Below, piece after piece: positions 34,442 to 42,886 of a stretch of DNA of 64,000 bases (within the stretch, counting starts at the first letter, position 1; the number at the start of each line of letters is the position of its first letter). This stretch comes from Microbacterium endophyticum (GTDB lineage: Bacteria; Actinomycetota; Actinomycetes; Actinomycetales; Microbacteriaceae). A program made the position numbers and the translations under genes. The stretch is from the NCBI RefSeq assembly GCF_011047135.1, contig NZ_CP049255.1, positions 868,001 to 932,000 on the forward strand, in the 5' to 3' direction. Under the pieces are notes generated by a model. The model made no database searches. It was not told the DNA's origin and saw only the letters and a list, made by a program, of their open reading frames with translations.

Positions 34442-35500
34442 TCAACCGACGTTGTCTGCAGCCGCAGCAAGCTCCGGAACATAAGAGTCGAGCATCCACG
34501 GGATCGACAGTACCGTCGGGGCACTGCTCGCCATCACAAACGACTCACCAACGACCGGCGCGAACCGATCCTCTTTGATGGCAGGCATGGCAGCGACCAA
34601 CGGGTCAGCGAGAAAAGCATCCACCGAGGCCTGACTGTCGAAGTATCCGACGATCAAGTCAGCGTTGATTTCACCGAGATTCTCGTAGCTCAGCTGGTAA
34701 AAGTAGCTGCCCGCTGTCGGGTCGGCGTCGAGGTCAGCAACGTTCGGGCTAACGACCATCCCTAACTGTGTCAGCAGGTCAACGCGCGGGTCACTGGCGC
34801 GAAAGATGTTCAGCTGATCCGCTTCGAGTGCCGAGACGTAGACGAACGTCTTTCCCTCCAGCACCGGAGCACTGGCTGCGAGGTCAGAAATCTGCGACGC
34901 GACGTTTGCCTCTAGCTCCGCTGCCTCTGCTGATTTGCCGAGAGCCTCGCCGATCGTCGTCAGCTGATCCTGCCACCCCAGCGACCATGGCTCGTCGGGG
35001 TAGGCAACGACCGGAGCGATCTTGCTCAACGTGTCGTATTCCTCCTGTGTGATGCCGGAATAGGGGGCCAGGATGATGTCGGGGTCGGCTTCGATGAACT
35101 CTTCAACCGGCACTTCACCGGTATCCGAACCGCTCAGCAGCATCGGCGTCTCGCCACCAAGATCGGCGATCGCATCGGCATCCCACGGCAATACGCCCTC
35201 GTCGTTTCCGCCGTAAGAGTTGTAGGGCATCGCTACGGGCACGATCCCGAGCGCAAGCACGGCATCCTGCGACGACCAACCCCACGTCGCGACACGCGTT
35301 GGTTCCTCCTCGATCGTCACCGATCCAAGAGCGCTTTCGATCGTCACCGGAAATGCATCGCTTGCCGCAGTCGCGTCGCTGGTGGTCGTGGCTTCATCCG
35401 CCGCCGCACAGCCAGACAGCGCGAGCGCCGCGGCGACAACGGTGGCCGCGGCGACGACCGCTCGCTTGCGGATAGACAGGCGAGATTGTGGGGGGATCAT
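34442..35500 (-). CDS. Iron-siderophore ABC transporter substrate-binding lipoprotein
   Basis: A 352-residue binding protein with a lipoprotein signal (SIRKRAVVAAATVVAAALALSGC, lipobox LSGC) and a class III fold: VATWGWSSQDAVLALGIVPVAMP in the first lobe, a long helix in the middle, and GEINADLIVGYF, AMPAIKEDRFAPV in the second. The ATG at 35500 follows AGGAG. It is first in a binding protein, two-permease, ATPase operon. An IdeR-like box sits 39 bp upstream, so iron limitation should induce it. Confidence 0.93.
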   Translation of the reverse strand: MIPPQSRLSIRKRAVVAAATVVAAALALSGCAAADEATTTSDATAASDAFPVTIESALGSVTIEEEPTRVATWGWSSQDAVLALGIVPVAMPYNSYGGNDEGVLPWDADAIADLGGETPMLLSGSDTGEVPVEEFIEADPDIILAPYSGITQEEYDTLSKIAPVVAYPDEPWSLGWQDQLTTIGEALGKSAEAAELEANVASQISDLAASAPVLEGKTFVYVSALEADQLNIFRASDPRVDLLTQLGMVVSPNVADLDADPTAGSYFYQLSYENLGEINADLIVGYFDSQASVDAFLADPLVAAMPAIKEDRFAPVVGESFVMASSAPTVLSIPWMLDSYVPELAAAADNVG

Positions 35501-35538
35501 GAAACTCCTCGAGAAGACGGTGTCACCGGTTAGCAAAC

Positions 35539-35557
35539 ATAGGTAACCCTACCCTTA
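35539..35557. promoter_or_regulatory. IdeR/DtxR-like iron box of the siderophore operon
   Basis: ATAGGTAACCCTACCCTTA agrees with the DtxR/IdeR consensus TTAGGTTAGCCTAACCTAA at 14 of 19 positions by eye. It lies 39-57 bp upstream of the binding-protein ATG, in the right place to cover the promoter. The regulator gene is not in this window. Confidence 0.65.
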
Positions 35558-35586
35558 CTAAGGCTTCATGATCGAACCGTCGCCCA

Positions 35587-36612
35587 TTACCGCGCCGGCC
35601 ACACCTCGACAACGACCTTGCCCGAGGCCCGAGAGTCACGAGCGACGTTGAATGCCGAAACGGCGTCGTCGGCGGGCACGACGTGCGTAATGACATCCTC
35701 GATACCTGGGTTCGCATCGAGCAGCGCGATCGCCTGGTCGATCTCATCGTTGAACCGAAAAGTGCCGAACCAGCTCAGCTCTTTCGAAATGAACGGCGCG
35801 ATATTCAGCGGCCGCTCCGCATTCGGCACCATGCCTACCTGCACGACAGTCCCGCCGATCGCCGCAGCCTTCACCGCGGTATTGATCGACGCAGCAACAC
35901 CCGAACACTCCAGCACCACGTCGTAGGCGCTCTCCGGCACGGCATCCTGCGTCACGTTCAGTGCCACGGTCGCACCTAAAGCGCGAGCACGCTCGAGCGG
36001 CTCAGCAAACACGTCGGTTGCGGTCACCTCAGCTGCCCCCGCAGCAACCGCGGCCGCAACAGCGAGCAGACCAATGGGCCCAACACCCGTCACGAGCACC
36101 CTCTTGCCCCGCACATCTCCCGCCTTGCCGAGGCCATGCATCGCCACCGCGAGCGGCTCGGCAAGCACGGCCCGACGCACGTGCAACGACTCGGGCAGCA
36201 ATCGCACCATTTCGCGATCCACCAGCAGGTACTCCACCAGCCCACCCTGCGTGTGCGGCCACGTTGAAGCGCTACCGAGATAGGCCCCTCCCGGCCACAG
36301 GTGCGGAGCATCCGCGAGGTCTTCGCGCGGCTCACCGAACGTCGCCGGGTGCACCGTCACCGCCGTACCCGCACTCCACTCCCCTGCCGGGTCAAGATCA
36401 ATGCGCCCCGACACTTCGTGACCGGGAATCAACGGCTCCTTCACCACGAAAGCGCCGTTGGCACCCTCGAAGTAGTAGTGCAGGTCGCTCCCGCAAATCC
36501 CCACGTACTCGATGCGCACGCGCACCTGGTCATTCGTCGGCACCGGAACGTCAAGCGTTCCGATCCGAAGCGAATCTTTGCCGTCGATAAAAGCCGCGCG
36601 CATGTCACTCAT
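35587..36612 (-). CDS. idnD: MDR-family sugar/polyol dehydrogenase, L-idonate 5-dehydrogenase-like
   Basis: A 341-residue medium-chain dehydrogenase. The catalytic-zinc site is present: GICGSDLHYYFEGANG with Cys near residue 39, and GHEVSG. The NAD fold reads VLVTGVGPIGLLAVAAAVAAGA. The lobe that in idonate and other dehydrogenases binds a structural zinc through four Cys is here VHPATFGEPREDLADAPHLWPGG and contains none. It is the last gene of an operon with a gluconate 5-dehydrogenase-like SDR and a GntP permease, which supports conversion of L-idonate to 5-ketogluconate. Sorbitol or threonine-type substrates remain possible. Confidence 0.82.
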   Translation of the reverse strand: MSDMRAAFIDGKDSLRIGTLDVPVPTNDQVRVRIEYVGICGSDLHYYFEGANGAFVVKEPLIPGHEVSGRIDLDPAGEWSAGTAVTVHPATFGEPREDLADAPHLWPGGAYLGSASTWPHTQGGLVEYLLVDREMVRLLPESLHVRRAVLAEPLAVAMHGLGKAGDVRGKRVLVTGVGPIGLLAVAAAVAAGAAEVTATDVFAEPLERARALGATVALNVTQDAVPESAYDVVLECSGVAASINTAVKAAAIGGTVVQVGMVPNAERPLNIAPFISKELSWFGTFRFNDEIDQAIALLDANPGIEDVITHVVPADDAVSAFNVARDSRASGKVVVEVWPAR

Positions 36613-36656
36613 CTCTTATGTGCTCAGATCTCTTCCGGGGTCAGACGACCGCTGCG

Positions 36657-37424
36657 TTAGACGACAGCGGTCATGCCGCCGTCGACAAAAATGTTCTGAC
36701 CCGAAACGAAGCTCGAGGCATCCGACACCAGAAAGCGCAACGCACCATCGAGCTCGGCGAAGTCTCCCCAGCGCTGCGCGGGAGTCCGCTGCGTGAGCCA
36801 CCCGCTGAACTCCGGGTCATCAACCAAGTCACGGTTCATCTCGGTCGCAAAGTATCCGGGAGAAAGCGCGTTCACCTGGATGCCGTGGCGCGCAAGATCA
36901 GCCGCCATCCCCTTCGTCAGCTGCACCACGCCACCCTTAGATGCCGAGTACGGAGCAATCGTCTGACGAGCAAGCAGCGACTGCACCGACGCCACGTTCA
37001 CGATCTTGCCCGAACCGCGCTCGATCATCGCGGGAGCAACAAAGCGCGACACGTAGAACACACCGTTGAGGTTCGCCGCGATGATGTCATCCCAGTCAGA
37101 GACGGCGAACTCCGCAATCGGCGCACGCCGCTGCACACCCGCGTTGTTCACCAGGATGCCAGGCACCCCGTGAGCGGCAATCAGCTCAGCAACCCCGGCC
37201 TCCACGCCCGCCGCATCGGTCACGTCGAACGCGACCGATGCGGCGGGCGTGCCCGACTCTTCTGAAATCTCAGCGGCGGCCTGCGCTGCCGCGTCGGCGC
37301 TCCGGCCGTGCACGATCACGCGCGCCCCAGCTTTCGCCAAGCCCGTCGCGAGCGAACGCCCAAGCCCTCGCGTTGAACCAGTCACCAGCGCGAGCTGGCC
37401 CGAAATGTCGAAGATGTCAGACAT
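36657..37424 (-). CDS. idnO: SDR dehydrogenase, gluconate 5-dehydrogenase-like
   Basis: A 255-residue classical short-chain dehydrogenase. The cofactor loop is TGSTRGLGRSLATGLAKAGA, then NNAGVQ, the catalytic Ser in IVNVASVQS and Y-x3-K in APYSASKGG, followed by LSPGYFATEMN. It should reduce 5-keto-D-gluconate to D-gluconate and thus connect idonate to the gluconate kinase encoded nearby. A very good GGAGG site precedes the ATG at 37424. Confidence 0.85.
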   Translation of the reverse strand: MSDIFDISGQLALVTGSTRGLGRSLATGLAKAGARVIVHGRSADAAAQAAAEISEESGTPAASVAFDVTDAAGVEAGVAELIAAHGVPGILVNNAGVQRRAPIAEFAVSDWDDIIAANLNGVFYVSRFVAPAMIERGSGKIVNVASVQSLLARQTIAPYSASKGGVVQLTKGMAADLARHGIQVNALSPGYFATEMNRDLVDDPEFSGWLTQRTPAQRWGDFAELDGALRFLVSDASSFVSGQNIFVDGGMTAVV

Positions 37425-37455
37425 GGAGTACCTCCAAAGAGTTGAGCGAGAAAGG

Positions 37456-38844
37456 TTAGATCAGCGACGCGACGCCGAACACACCCAGCACGAACACGAA
37501 AGCCGTCACCGACTCGATCGCCTGCTGCACCGTCCAGGTCTTCAGCGTCGTCTTCACGTCCATACCCATGAGGCGACCGACGAGCCAGAAGCCCGAGTCG
37601 TTCACGTGACCGGCGAACACCGAACCCGCACCCGTCGCGAGCACGATCGCCGCAACCTGTAGCGGGTTGTAGTCGCCAGCGAGCACAGCGGGAGCCGCAA
37701 GGCCCGCAGCGGTGACGAGCGCGACCGTCGCCGAACCCTGCGCGAGACGAATAACCACGGCGATCAGGTAGGCCGCGATGATGACCGGCAACCCCAGATC
37801 GCTGAGCGTGTCAGCAAGAGCTTCACCGATGCCCGAAGCGCGAAGCACTGCACCGAACATGCCACCGGCACCCGTGATGAGAATGACCGAAGCTACCGGG
37901 CCCAGGGCCGAGTCAACGAGCTTCTCGATCGCTGTGCCCTTCTCGCCGCGACGAGTACCGAGCACGACCATGGCAACGAGCACCGTGATCAAAAGGGCGA
38001 CGGGCGACGTGCCGAGCAGCACGAGCACCTGCACCCAGAGGTCGTCGCCGTTCACAGCGCCGATGCTCGTCAGAGTCGTGAGTCCGGTGTTCATGAAGAT
38101 GAGGAACATCGGCAGCAGCAACAGCGCAACGATGGTGCCAGGCTTCGGCGGGTTGGTGGGCTGGTCGTCGTCGATCTCGCCGAAGAGGGTCGGCACCGGC
38201 AGCGGAATGCGCTTTGCAACGAACTTGCCCCAGAGGTAACCCGAGAGGTACCACGTCGGGAAGACGATGATGAGACCCACGATCAGCACGATGCCGAGGT
38301 TTGCGCCATAGAGCTCCGTCGCGGTGACGGGGCCGGGGTGCGGCGGCAAGAAGACGTGCATCACCGAAAAGGCGGCAGCGGCGGGGATTCCGAACAGCAG
38401 CACGTTGTTCTTCGAAACGCGACGCGCCACGGCGAACACGATGGGGAGCATCATGACGAGCCCCGCGTCGAAGAACATCGGGAATCCGAGAATCAGCGAC
38501 GCGATACCGAGAGCAAACGGCGCACGCTTCTCGCCGAAGATATCGACGAACTTGTCGGCGAGCGCCTTCGCGCCACCGGAGTGCTCGATCAAACGCCCGA
38601 GCATCGCTCCGAGCGCGACAAGCAGCGCGACTGTGCCGAGCGTCCCTCCCAGTCCCCCGGTGAGAGTCGACGCAATAGCGCTGACCGGGATCTGCGCGGC
38701 GAAAGCCGTGAGCAGCGAGACGATAATCAGCGTCAAAAAGGCGTGCACCTTAAAGACGATGATGAGCAACAGGATGAGAGCGATCGCGCCTGCTGCAATG
38801 AGCAGAAGCGGAACCGTCCCTAGGGTCTGAGACCAATCTTCCAT
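37456..38844 (-). CDS. Gluconate:H+ symporter, GntP family
   Basis: A 462-residue permease of the GntP family with 12-14 hydrophobic segments. Family features: LGGTLGTVALLVALGAMLGRLIEHSGGA, FFDAGLVMMLPIVFAVAR, PPHPGPVTATELYGAN and a C-terminal HVNDSGFWLVGRLMGM. It imports gluconate or related aldonates. First gene of the permease, gluconate dehydrogenase, idonate dehydrogenase operon; the ATG at 38844 follows GGAGATATT. It is divergent from a FadR-type regulator, with an operator between them. Confidence 0.95.
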   Translation of the reverse strand: MEDWSQTLGTVPLLLIAAGAIALILLLIIVFKVHAFLTLIIVSLLTAFAAQIPVSAIASTLTGGLGGTLGTVALLVALGAMLGRLIEHSGGAKALADKFVDIFGEKRAPFALGIASLILGFPMFFDAGLVMMLPIVFAVARRVSKNNVLLFGIPAAAAFSVMHVFLPPHPGPVTATELYGANLGIVLIVGLIIVFPTWYLSGYLWGKFVAKRIPLPVPTLFGEIDDDQPTNPPKPGTIVALLLLPMFLIFMNTGLTTLTSIGAVNGDDLWVQVLVLLGTSPVALLITVLVAMVVLGTRRGEKGTAIEKLVDSALGPVASVILITGAGGMFGAVLRASGIGEALADTLSDLGLPVIIAAYLIAVVIRLAQGSATVALVTAAGLAAPAVLAGDYNPLQVAAIVLATGAGSVFAGHVNDSGFWLVGRLMGMDVKTTLKTWTVQQAIESVTAFVFVLGVFGVASLI

Positions 38845-38943
38845 CGGAATATCTCCATTGATGTGCCGAGGGCACCAGCGGCTTCGCCGCGATGTCCGCG
38901 CGTACTATGCGTATGTCTCCCCGGCCTACAGTGGGAAGACAAC

Positions 38944-38990
38944 CGATCTTTACACAAAGATCGTATTTGTGCCACTAGAAAATCGTATTT
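38944..38990. promoter_or_regulatory. Candidate operators of the FadR-type gluconate regulator
   Basis: A 20-bp perfect inverted repeat CGATCTTT-acac-AAAGATCG occupies 38944-38963. It overlaps the first of two direct copies of ATCGTATTT (38960-38968 and 38982-38990) spaced 22 bp, two helical turns. All lie between the divergent permease and regulator genes. A similar AAATCRTATT-type motif recurs before the kinase and aldolase genes at 42209. Confidence 0.6.
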
Positions 38991-39002
38991 ATTGGAGTCG
39001 CC

Positions 39003-39701
39003 TTGGCCAAAGCCTCGCACACCAACGTGCTCGACGACCTCGGCATCCGAATCGCCTCGGGCGACCTCACCGCGGGCCAAGTACTGACTGCCGCCGGTCT
39101 CGAAGCTGACTACGGCGTCTCACGTACCGTCATCCGCGAAGCCGTCCGCGTGCTCGAAGCCATGGGCATGCTCGCCTCCCGACGCCGCGTCGGCGTCACT
39201 GTGCAACCTGCCGCTTCGTGGAGCGCTCTCGACACGCGCCTCATCGCATGGCAGCTCGCTGGCCCCCGCCGCGCGCAACAGCTTGTCGTCGTCACCGAGC
39301 TACGCGCCGGCATCGAACCAATCGCGGCACGCCTTGCCGCCACGCGGGCCACCGACCTGCAGCGCTCCGAAATTCTGCGCCTGTCGGGCGTCCTCGAAAA
39401 GCTCGGCGAACAGGGCCTCGGCGACAGCGACGAATACCTCGCCGCCGACATCGCATTTCACGACCTCATTCTCGACGCGAGCGGCAACCTCATGCTCGCC
39501 GCCGTCAAGCGCCCCATCGCCGAAGTCATCGCTGGGCGCTCACGCGTCGGCCTCACCCCGTCGGTGCCGGTACACGAAGCACTCCACAACCACATGCTCA
39601 CAGCCGCCGCGATTGCGCGCGGCGACGCCGAAGCCGCCGAGCTCCACACCCGCCGCTACGTCGACGCCGTCCTCGGCGAAGTACGAGGCTCGTCTAACTG
39701 A
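39003..39701 (+). CDS. GntR-family (FadR subfamily) transcriptional regulator
   Basis: A 232-residue regulator. The N-terminal winged helix (residues 1-75) shows LGIRIASGDLTAGQVL and TVIREAVRVLEAMGMLASRRRVGVTV; the C-terminal FCD domain has ELRAGIEPIAARLAA and the metal/ligand-binding His in AFHDLILDASGN and HNHMLTAAAIARGD. The start is a TTG at 39003, 5 nt after GGAG. It probably represses the permease operon and perhaps the kinase and aldolase until gluconate or a phosphate ester binds. Confidence 0.9.
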   Translation: MAKASHTNVLDDLGIRIASGDLTAGQVLTAAGLEADYGVSRTVIREAVRVLEAMGMLASRRRVGVTVQPAASWSALDTRLIAWQLAGPRRAQQLVVVTELRAGIEPIAARLAATRATDLQRSEILRLSGVLEKLGEQGLGDSDEYLAADIAFHDLILDASGNLMLAAVKRPIAEVIAGRSRVGLTPSVPVHEALHNHMLTAAAIARGDAEAAELHTRRYVDAVLGEVRGSSN

Positions 39702-39703
39702 CT

Positions 39704-39767
39704 GCTTGCCTGGCTAACTTCGTGCCTGGCTAACTGCGTGTCCGGCTAAATGCTTGTCCGGCTAATT
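39704..39767. repeat. Four imperfect 16-bp tandem repeats
   Basis: Units of the form GCTTGCCTGGCTAACT start at 39704, 39720, 39736 and 39752; the first two differ from the last two mainly at TGCCTGG versus TGTCCGG. They fill the space between convergent genes and run into the last codons of the minus-strand dehydrogenase, where they encode ISRTSI. Consistent with slippage expansion; a role in termination is possible. Confidence 0.8.
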
Positions 39768-40723
39768 GCGTTCGGTGAGATTTCGCCCCGCAGCACCGTC
39801 AGCAAATCAGCGATCGACTGCTCGGTCATCCGCTGCACGGCTTCACGAGTGTGCCCGCCACTGTGCGGGGTCGAGGCGACACGTGGGTGCCCGACGAGCG
39901 GCGACGCCGATGGCGGCTCCGTCTCGTACGCATCAACAGCAACACCGAAGAGCGTTCCCTCATCGAGTGCCCGAAGAGCGGCAGCTTCATCGAGCAGCCC
40001 CCCGCGAGCAGTGTTGATCACGATCGCATCGGGCGGCAGCATCCGGAGCCTTCGCTCATCGATCAGGTGACGCGTCTCGGGCGTCATCGGCACGTGCAGG
40101 CTCACGACGTCCGACCGGCGACACAGCTCATCGACATCGACCCGCTCAACGCCGGCGGCAGCAAATGCCTCGTCGGGCAAGAACGGATCGTAGGCGACCG
40201 GCGTCATGCCGATACCGCGCGCACGCTCGGCAACGAGCCGCCCAATCGCCCCGAACCCGACCACGCCGAAGACACCGCCAGTGAGCTCTCGCCCATTGAT
40301 GCGCGGCCACTCTCCCGCTCTCACGCCGGCATCGGCATACGCGATACCGCGGGCGACAGCGAAGGCGAGCCCGATCGCCAGCTCAGCAACCGACAGCGAG
40401 TTGGCCCCGGGCGTCCGCGTCACGGTGATTCCTCGTGCCGCCGCAGCATCGAGGTCTACGCGGTCGACGCCCACCCCGTAGCGAGCGATCACCTTGAGCC
40501 GGTCTGCTACGGCGAGCGCCGTCTCGCCGTACTCATCGAGACCCGCCACGACACCGTCGACCCCGGGGAGCAGCTCTGCGAGCTCCGCCTGGGTCAGTGG
40601 GCGATGGAACGGATTGAGCACGACCTCGGCCACCTCTGCACGCAGCGCCCGCAGCGCCTCGCCATCGGGGTTCTGGCAGAGCGACGTCGGGGTCACGAGC
40701 ACCTTCATTTCGCGCATTCCCAT
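39746..40723 (-). CDS. D-isomer-specific 2-hydroxyacid dehydrogenase
   Basis: A 325-residue NAD(P)-dependent dehydrogenase of the phosphoglycerate/glyoxylate reductase type. The cofactor loop is GVVGFGAIGRLVAERARGIGM, the catalytic Arg is in INTARGGLLDE, Glu in DAYETEPP and His in ASTPHSGGHT. Its ATG overlaps the last base of the gluconate kinase stop region, so it is co-expressed with sugar-acid catabolism. A 2-ketoaldonate or hydroxypyruvate reductase role is therefore likelier than serine biosynthesis, but not proven. Three alternative ATGs stand within its first six codons. Confidence 0.85.
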   Translation of the reverse strand: MGMREMKVLVTPTSLCQNPDGEALRALRAEVAEVVLNPFHRPLTQAELAELLPGVDGVVAGLDEYGETALAVADRLKVIARYGVGVDRVDLDAAAARGITVTRTPGANSLSVAELAIGLAFAVARGIAYADAGVRAGEWPRINGRELTGGVFGVVGFGAIGRLVAERARGIGMTPVAYDPFLPDEAFAAAGVERVDVDELCRRSDVVSLHVPMTPETRHLIDERRLRMLPPDAIVINTARGGLLDEAAALRALDEGTLFGVAVDAYETEPPSASPLVGHPRVASTPHSGGHTREAVQRMTEQSIADLLTVLRGEISPNAISRTSI

Positions 40724-42159
40724 CAGGCGCTCACTGCCTCGGGGCGCGTCTGCGAATAGTGCTCGAGGTAGCGTGCGAACTCGCCGTCGTAGTGCGCCTT
40801 GCGCTCAGCCCGCGGCTGCACGAGCCGCGGAGTGCCACCGTCAAAAGCGGGGTGCGCGCTCGGCAGTCCGCTCGCGAGCAACCCCATGCGAGCGGCGCCC
40901 ACCACCGAACTGTGCTGCAGCGTCGACACTTCCATCTGGGTGCCGAACACGTCGGCCACCAGCTGCGTCCAAAACGGCGACGACAACACTCCACCCGACA
41001 AGACAATGCGCCGCGGCATCCCGTTGAGCGCCGTGAGCTCCTTGAAGCAGTGATAAAGCGAAAAGACGATGCCCTCGAGCACACCCTGATACATGTCGGC
41101 GCGACCGTGATTGGGCTTCAGGTCGAGAAAGCCACCGCGACGCTGGTCTTGCCAACCGGGGCTTCGCTCGCCGAAAAGAAACGGCAAAAACATCGGCAGA
41201 TCAGTCTTGTCCGCCGACAACAGCGGTTCGATCTCGGAGTAGTCGGTCGTGAGGCCGAACAGACGCTCGCGCGCCCAGTCCACACAGTTGCCACACCCCG
41301 ACGTCGCCGCGCCGCTCAGCGCGCCAAGCGGCGAACGGTACGACCACGTACTCATCGCCGGAGAAAACGACGGATGCCGCGTCGCAAACCGCAGCGCACC
41401 GCTCGTTCCCATCGAAAACGTCATGTCTCCCGGCTCTGTCGCACGGTCCCCCACTTGGCTGAGACCGCCGTCGGGGCCGGGCGTGAGCACGGGAATTCCG
41501 GGCGTGAGGCCAAGGAGGATCGCCGCGTCCCGCGTGAGCGGCGCGGTATAGGTCGACTCACGAAGTTCGGGCAACCGCACAGTGCCGATGCCCAGGTGCT
41601 TGACGATCTCGGCATCCCACTCGAGGCTCTCAGCGCCGAGCAGTCCCGTCCCCGAAGCGAGCGACGCGTTCGTCGCCGCCTCACCCGTCAGGCGAGCGAA
41701 GTTGATCGTGGGTTGGTCAAGGGCGAGTTTTCCGTCGAGCGAAAGCCCCTGTTCCTGCAACCATGCCAGCTTGAACGCGGGATAGACCGCGTTCACCATG
41801 CACCCCGTGCGCTCGTAGAACCACCAGGTGAAGTCTTCGTTGGCACGCTCGCGCGCACATAGATCTTGCGCACTGGTGTCGGGCCACTCCCGCACCTTCG
41901 TGACGGTCCGCAGGTCTTCATCGACCAGGGTGAGCCCGTGCCACGTGCCGCTGAGCACAATGAGATCGACTTTGACACCCGCAGCAGCCTCGCGCCCGAG
42001 CGCCATGAGCTGCGTATAGATGGCATCGGCGTCTCGCACCGACGCGTCGGGTCCCGCTACCTCGAAGCGCCGATCGCGAACGCTCGTATCACCCGTTTCC
42101 GAGTCGAAGAGCAGCGTTTTGGCCGAAGTCGTACTTGATTCCAACGCGAGAATAATCAT
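40723..42159 (-). CDS. FGGY-family carbohydrate kinase, probable gluconokinase
   Basis: A 478-residue kinase of the xylulokinase/gluconokinase fold. N-terminal phosphate loop region IILALESSTTSAKTLLFD; substrate-side PAFKLAWLQEQG; middle FSMGTSGALRF, and C-terminal ADP-binding RIVLSGGVLSSPFWTQLVADVFG. The ATG at 42159 gives the family start; the longer open frame upstream does not. With a gluconate permease, regulator and KDPG aldolase beside it, phosphorylation of gluconate to 6-phosphogluconate, or of 2-keto-3-deoxygluconate, is the best guess. Confidence 0.85.
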   Translation of the reverse strand: MIILALESSTTSAKTLLFDSETGDTSVRDRRFEVAGPDASVRDADAIYTQLMALGREAAAGVKVDLIVLSGTWHGLTLVDEDLRTVTKVREWPDTSAQDLCARERANEDFTWWFYERTGCMVNAVYPAFKLAWLQEQGLSLDGKLALDQPTINFARLTGEAATNASLASGTGLLGAESLEWDAEIVKHLGIGTVRLPELRESTYTAPLTRDAAILLGLTPGIPVLTPGPDGGLSQVGDRATEPGDMTFSMGTSGALRFATRHPSFSPAMSTWSYRSPLGALSGAATSGCGNCVDWARERLFGLTTDYSEIEPLLSADKTDLPMFLPFLFGERSPGWQDQRRGGFLDLKPNHGRADMYQGVLEGIVFSLYHCFKELTALNGMPRRIVLSGGVLSSPFWTQLVADVFGTQMEVSTLQHSSVVGAARMGLLASGLPSAHPAFDGGTPRLVQPRAERKAHYDGEFARYLEHYSQTRPEAVSA

Positions 42160-42208
42160 GATCCAGGTCCGTCGTCTGTGACTTTCGAGGCATCGCTCGC
42201 CTCGCACT

Positions 42209-42222
42209 CAATAATATGATTT
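42209..42222. promoter_or_regulatory. Motif shared with the gluconate regulator promoter
   Basis: On the minus strand the segment reads AAATCATATTATTG, close to AAATCGTATTTATTG at 38980-38994 before the regulator gene. It lies between the divergent kinase and aldolase genes. Shared context makes a common regulator plausible. Confidence 0.4.
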
Positions 42223-42250
42223 ATTCAATCGTGTCACGGATGGAGCAAAA

Positions 42251-42886
42251 ATGAACAACGTCGTCGAAATTTTCCGCCCGCACCGCATCGTCCCGGTCGT
42301 CGTCGCCAACTCCCTCAGCGAGGGTATCGGCATCGGCTCGGCGCTCGCCGCCGGAGGCATCCCGATCGCCGAAGTCACGTTTCGCACGCCCGTCGCCGCC
42401 GACGTCATGGCAGCCCTCGTCGAACGTGGCGAAGTACTCGTGGGCGCCGGCACTGTCACCACGGCAGAGCAGGTAGACATCGCCGCCGCCGTCGGCGCAC
42501 GCTTTCTCGTCTCACCCGGCCTGTCGATGGCCGTCGCTGATCGCGCCCGTGAACACGGCATCCCCCTCATCCCCGGCGCTGTCACCGCCACCGAAGTGCA
42601 AAACGCGATCGCGCACGGTTTCACGACCCTCAAGTTCTTCCCCGCCGAATCGTCTGGCAGCATCGCTGCCGTCCGCGCGCTCGCTGCACCGTTCGGCGAC
42701 GTCTCGTTCGTGCCGACCGGCGGCATCGGCGCCGGTAACGCGAGCGACTACCTTGCCGAACCGTGCGTTGCGGCCGTCGGGGGCTCCTGGATGCTCCCCC
42801 GCACCGCGATCGCCGAGGGCGACTGGAAGACGATCACGAGCCTTACCTCGCTCGCCGTCGGCAGCGAGACCACGACTCACGCCTGA
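42251..42886 (+). CDS. eda: 2-dehydro-3-deoxyphosphogluconate (KDPG) aldolase
   Basis: A 211-residue class I aldolase cleaving KDPG to pyruvate and glyceraldehyde 3-phosphate. Landmarks: a strand with PVVVANS, catalytic Glu in AEVTFRTP, GAGTVTTAEQ, the Schiff-base Lys in TLKFFPAE, and the phosphate-binding VPTGGIGAGN. Length matches the family. It is divergent from the kinase and completes an Entner-Doudoroff lower branch for gluconate; a phosphogluconate dehydratase gene is not in the window. Its 3' end overlaps the convergent arsR by 10 bp. Confidence 0.95.
   Translation: MNNVVEIFRPHRIVPVVVANSLSEGIGIGSALAAGGIPIAEVTFRTPVAADVMAALVERGEVLVGAGTVTTAEQVDIAAAVGARFLVSPGLSMAVADRAREHGIPLIPGAVTATEVQNAIAHGFTTLKFFPAESSGSIAAVRALAAPFGDVSFVPTGGIGAGNASDYLAEPCVAAVGGSWMLPRTAIAEGDWKTITSLTSLAVGSETTTHA

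Noticed and set aside
40759..41862. 367-codon plus-strand ORF over the kinase
   Set aside because: Arg/His-rich shadow frame opposite a good FGGY kinase.
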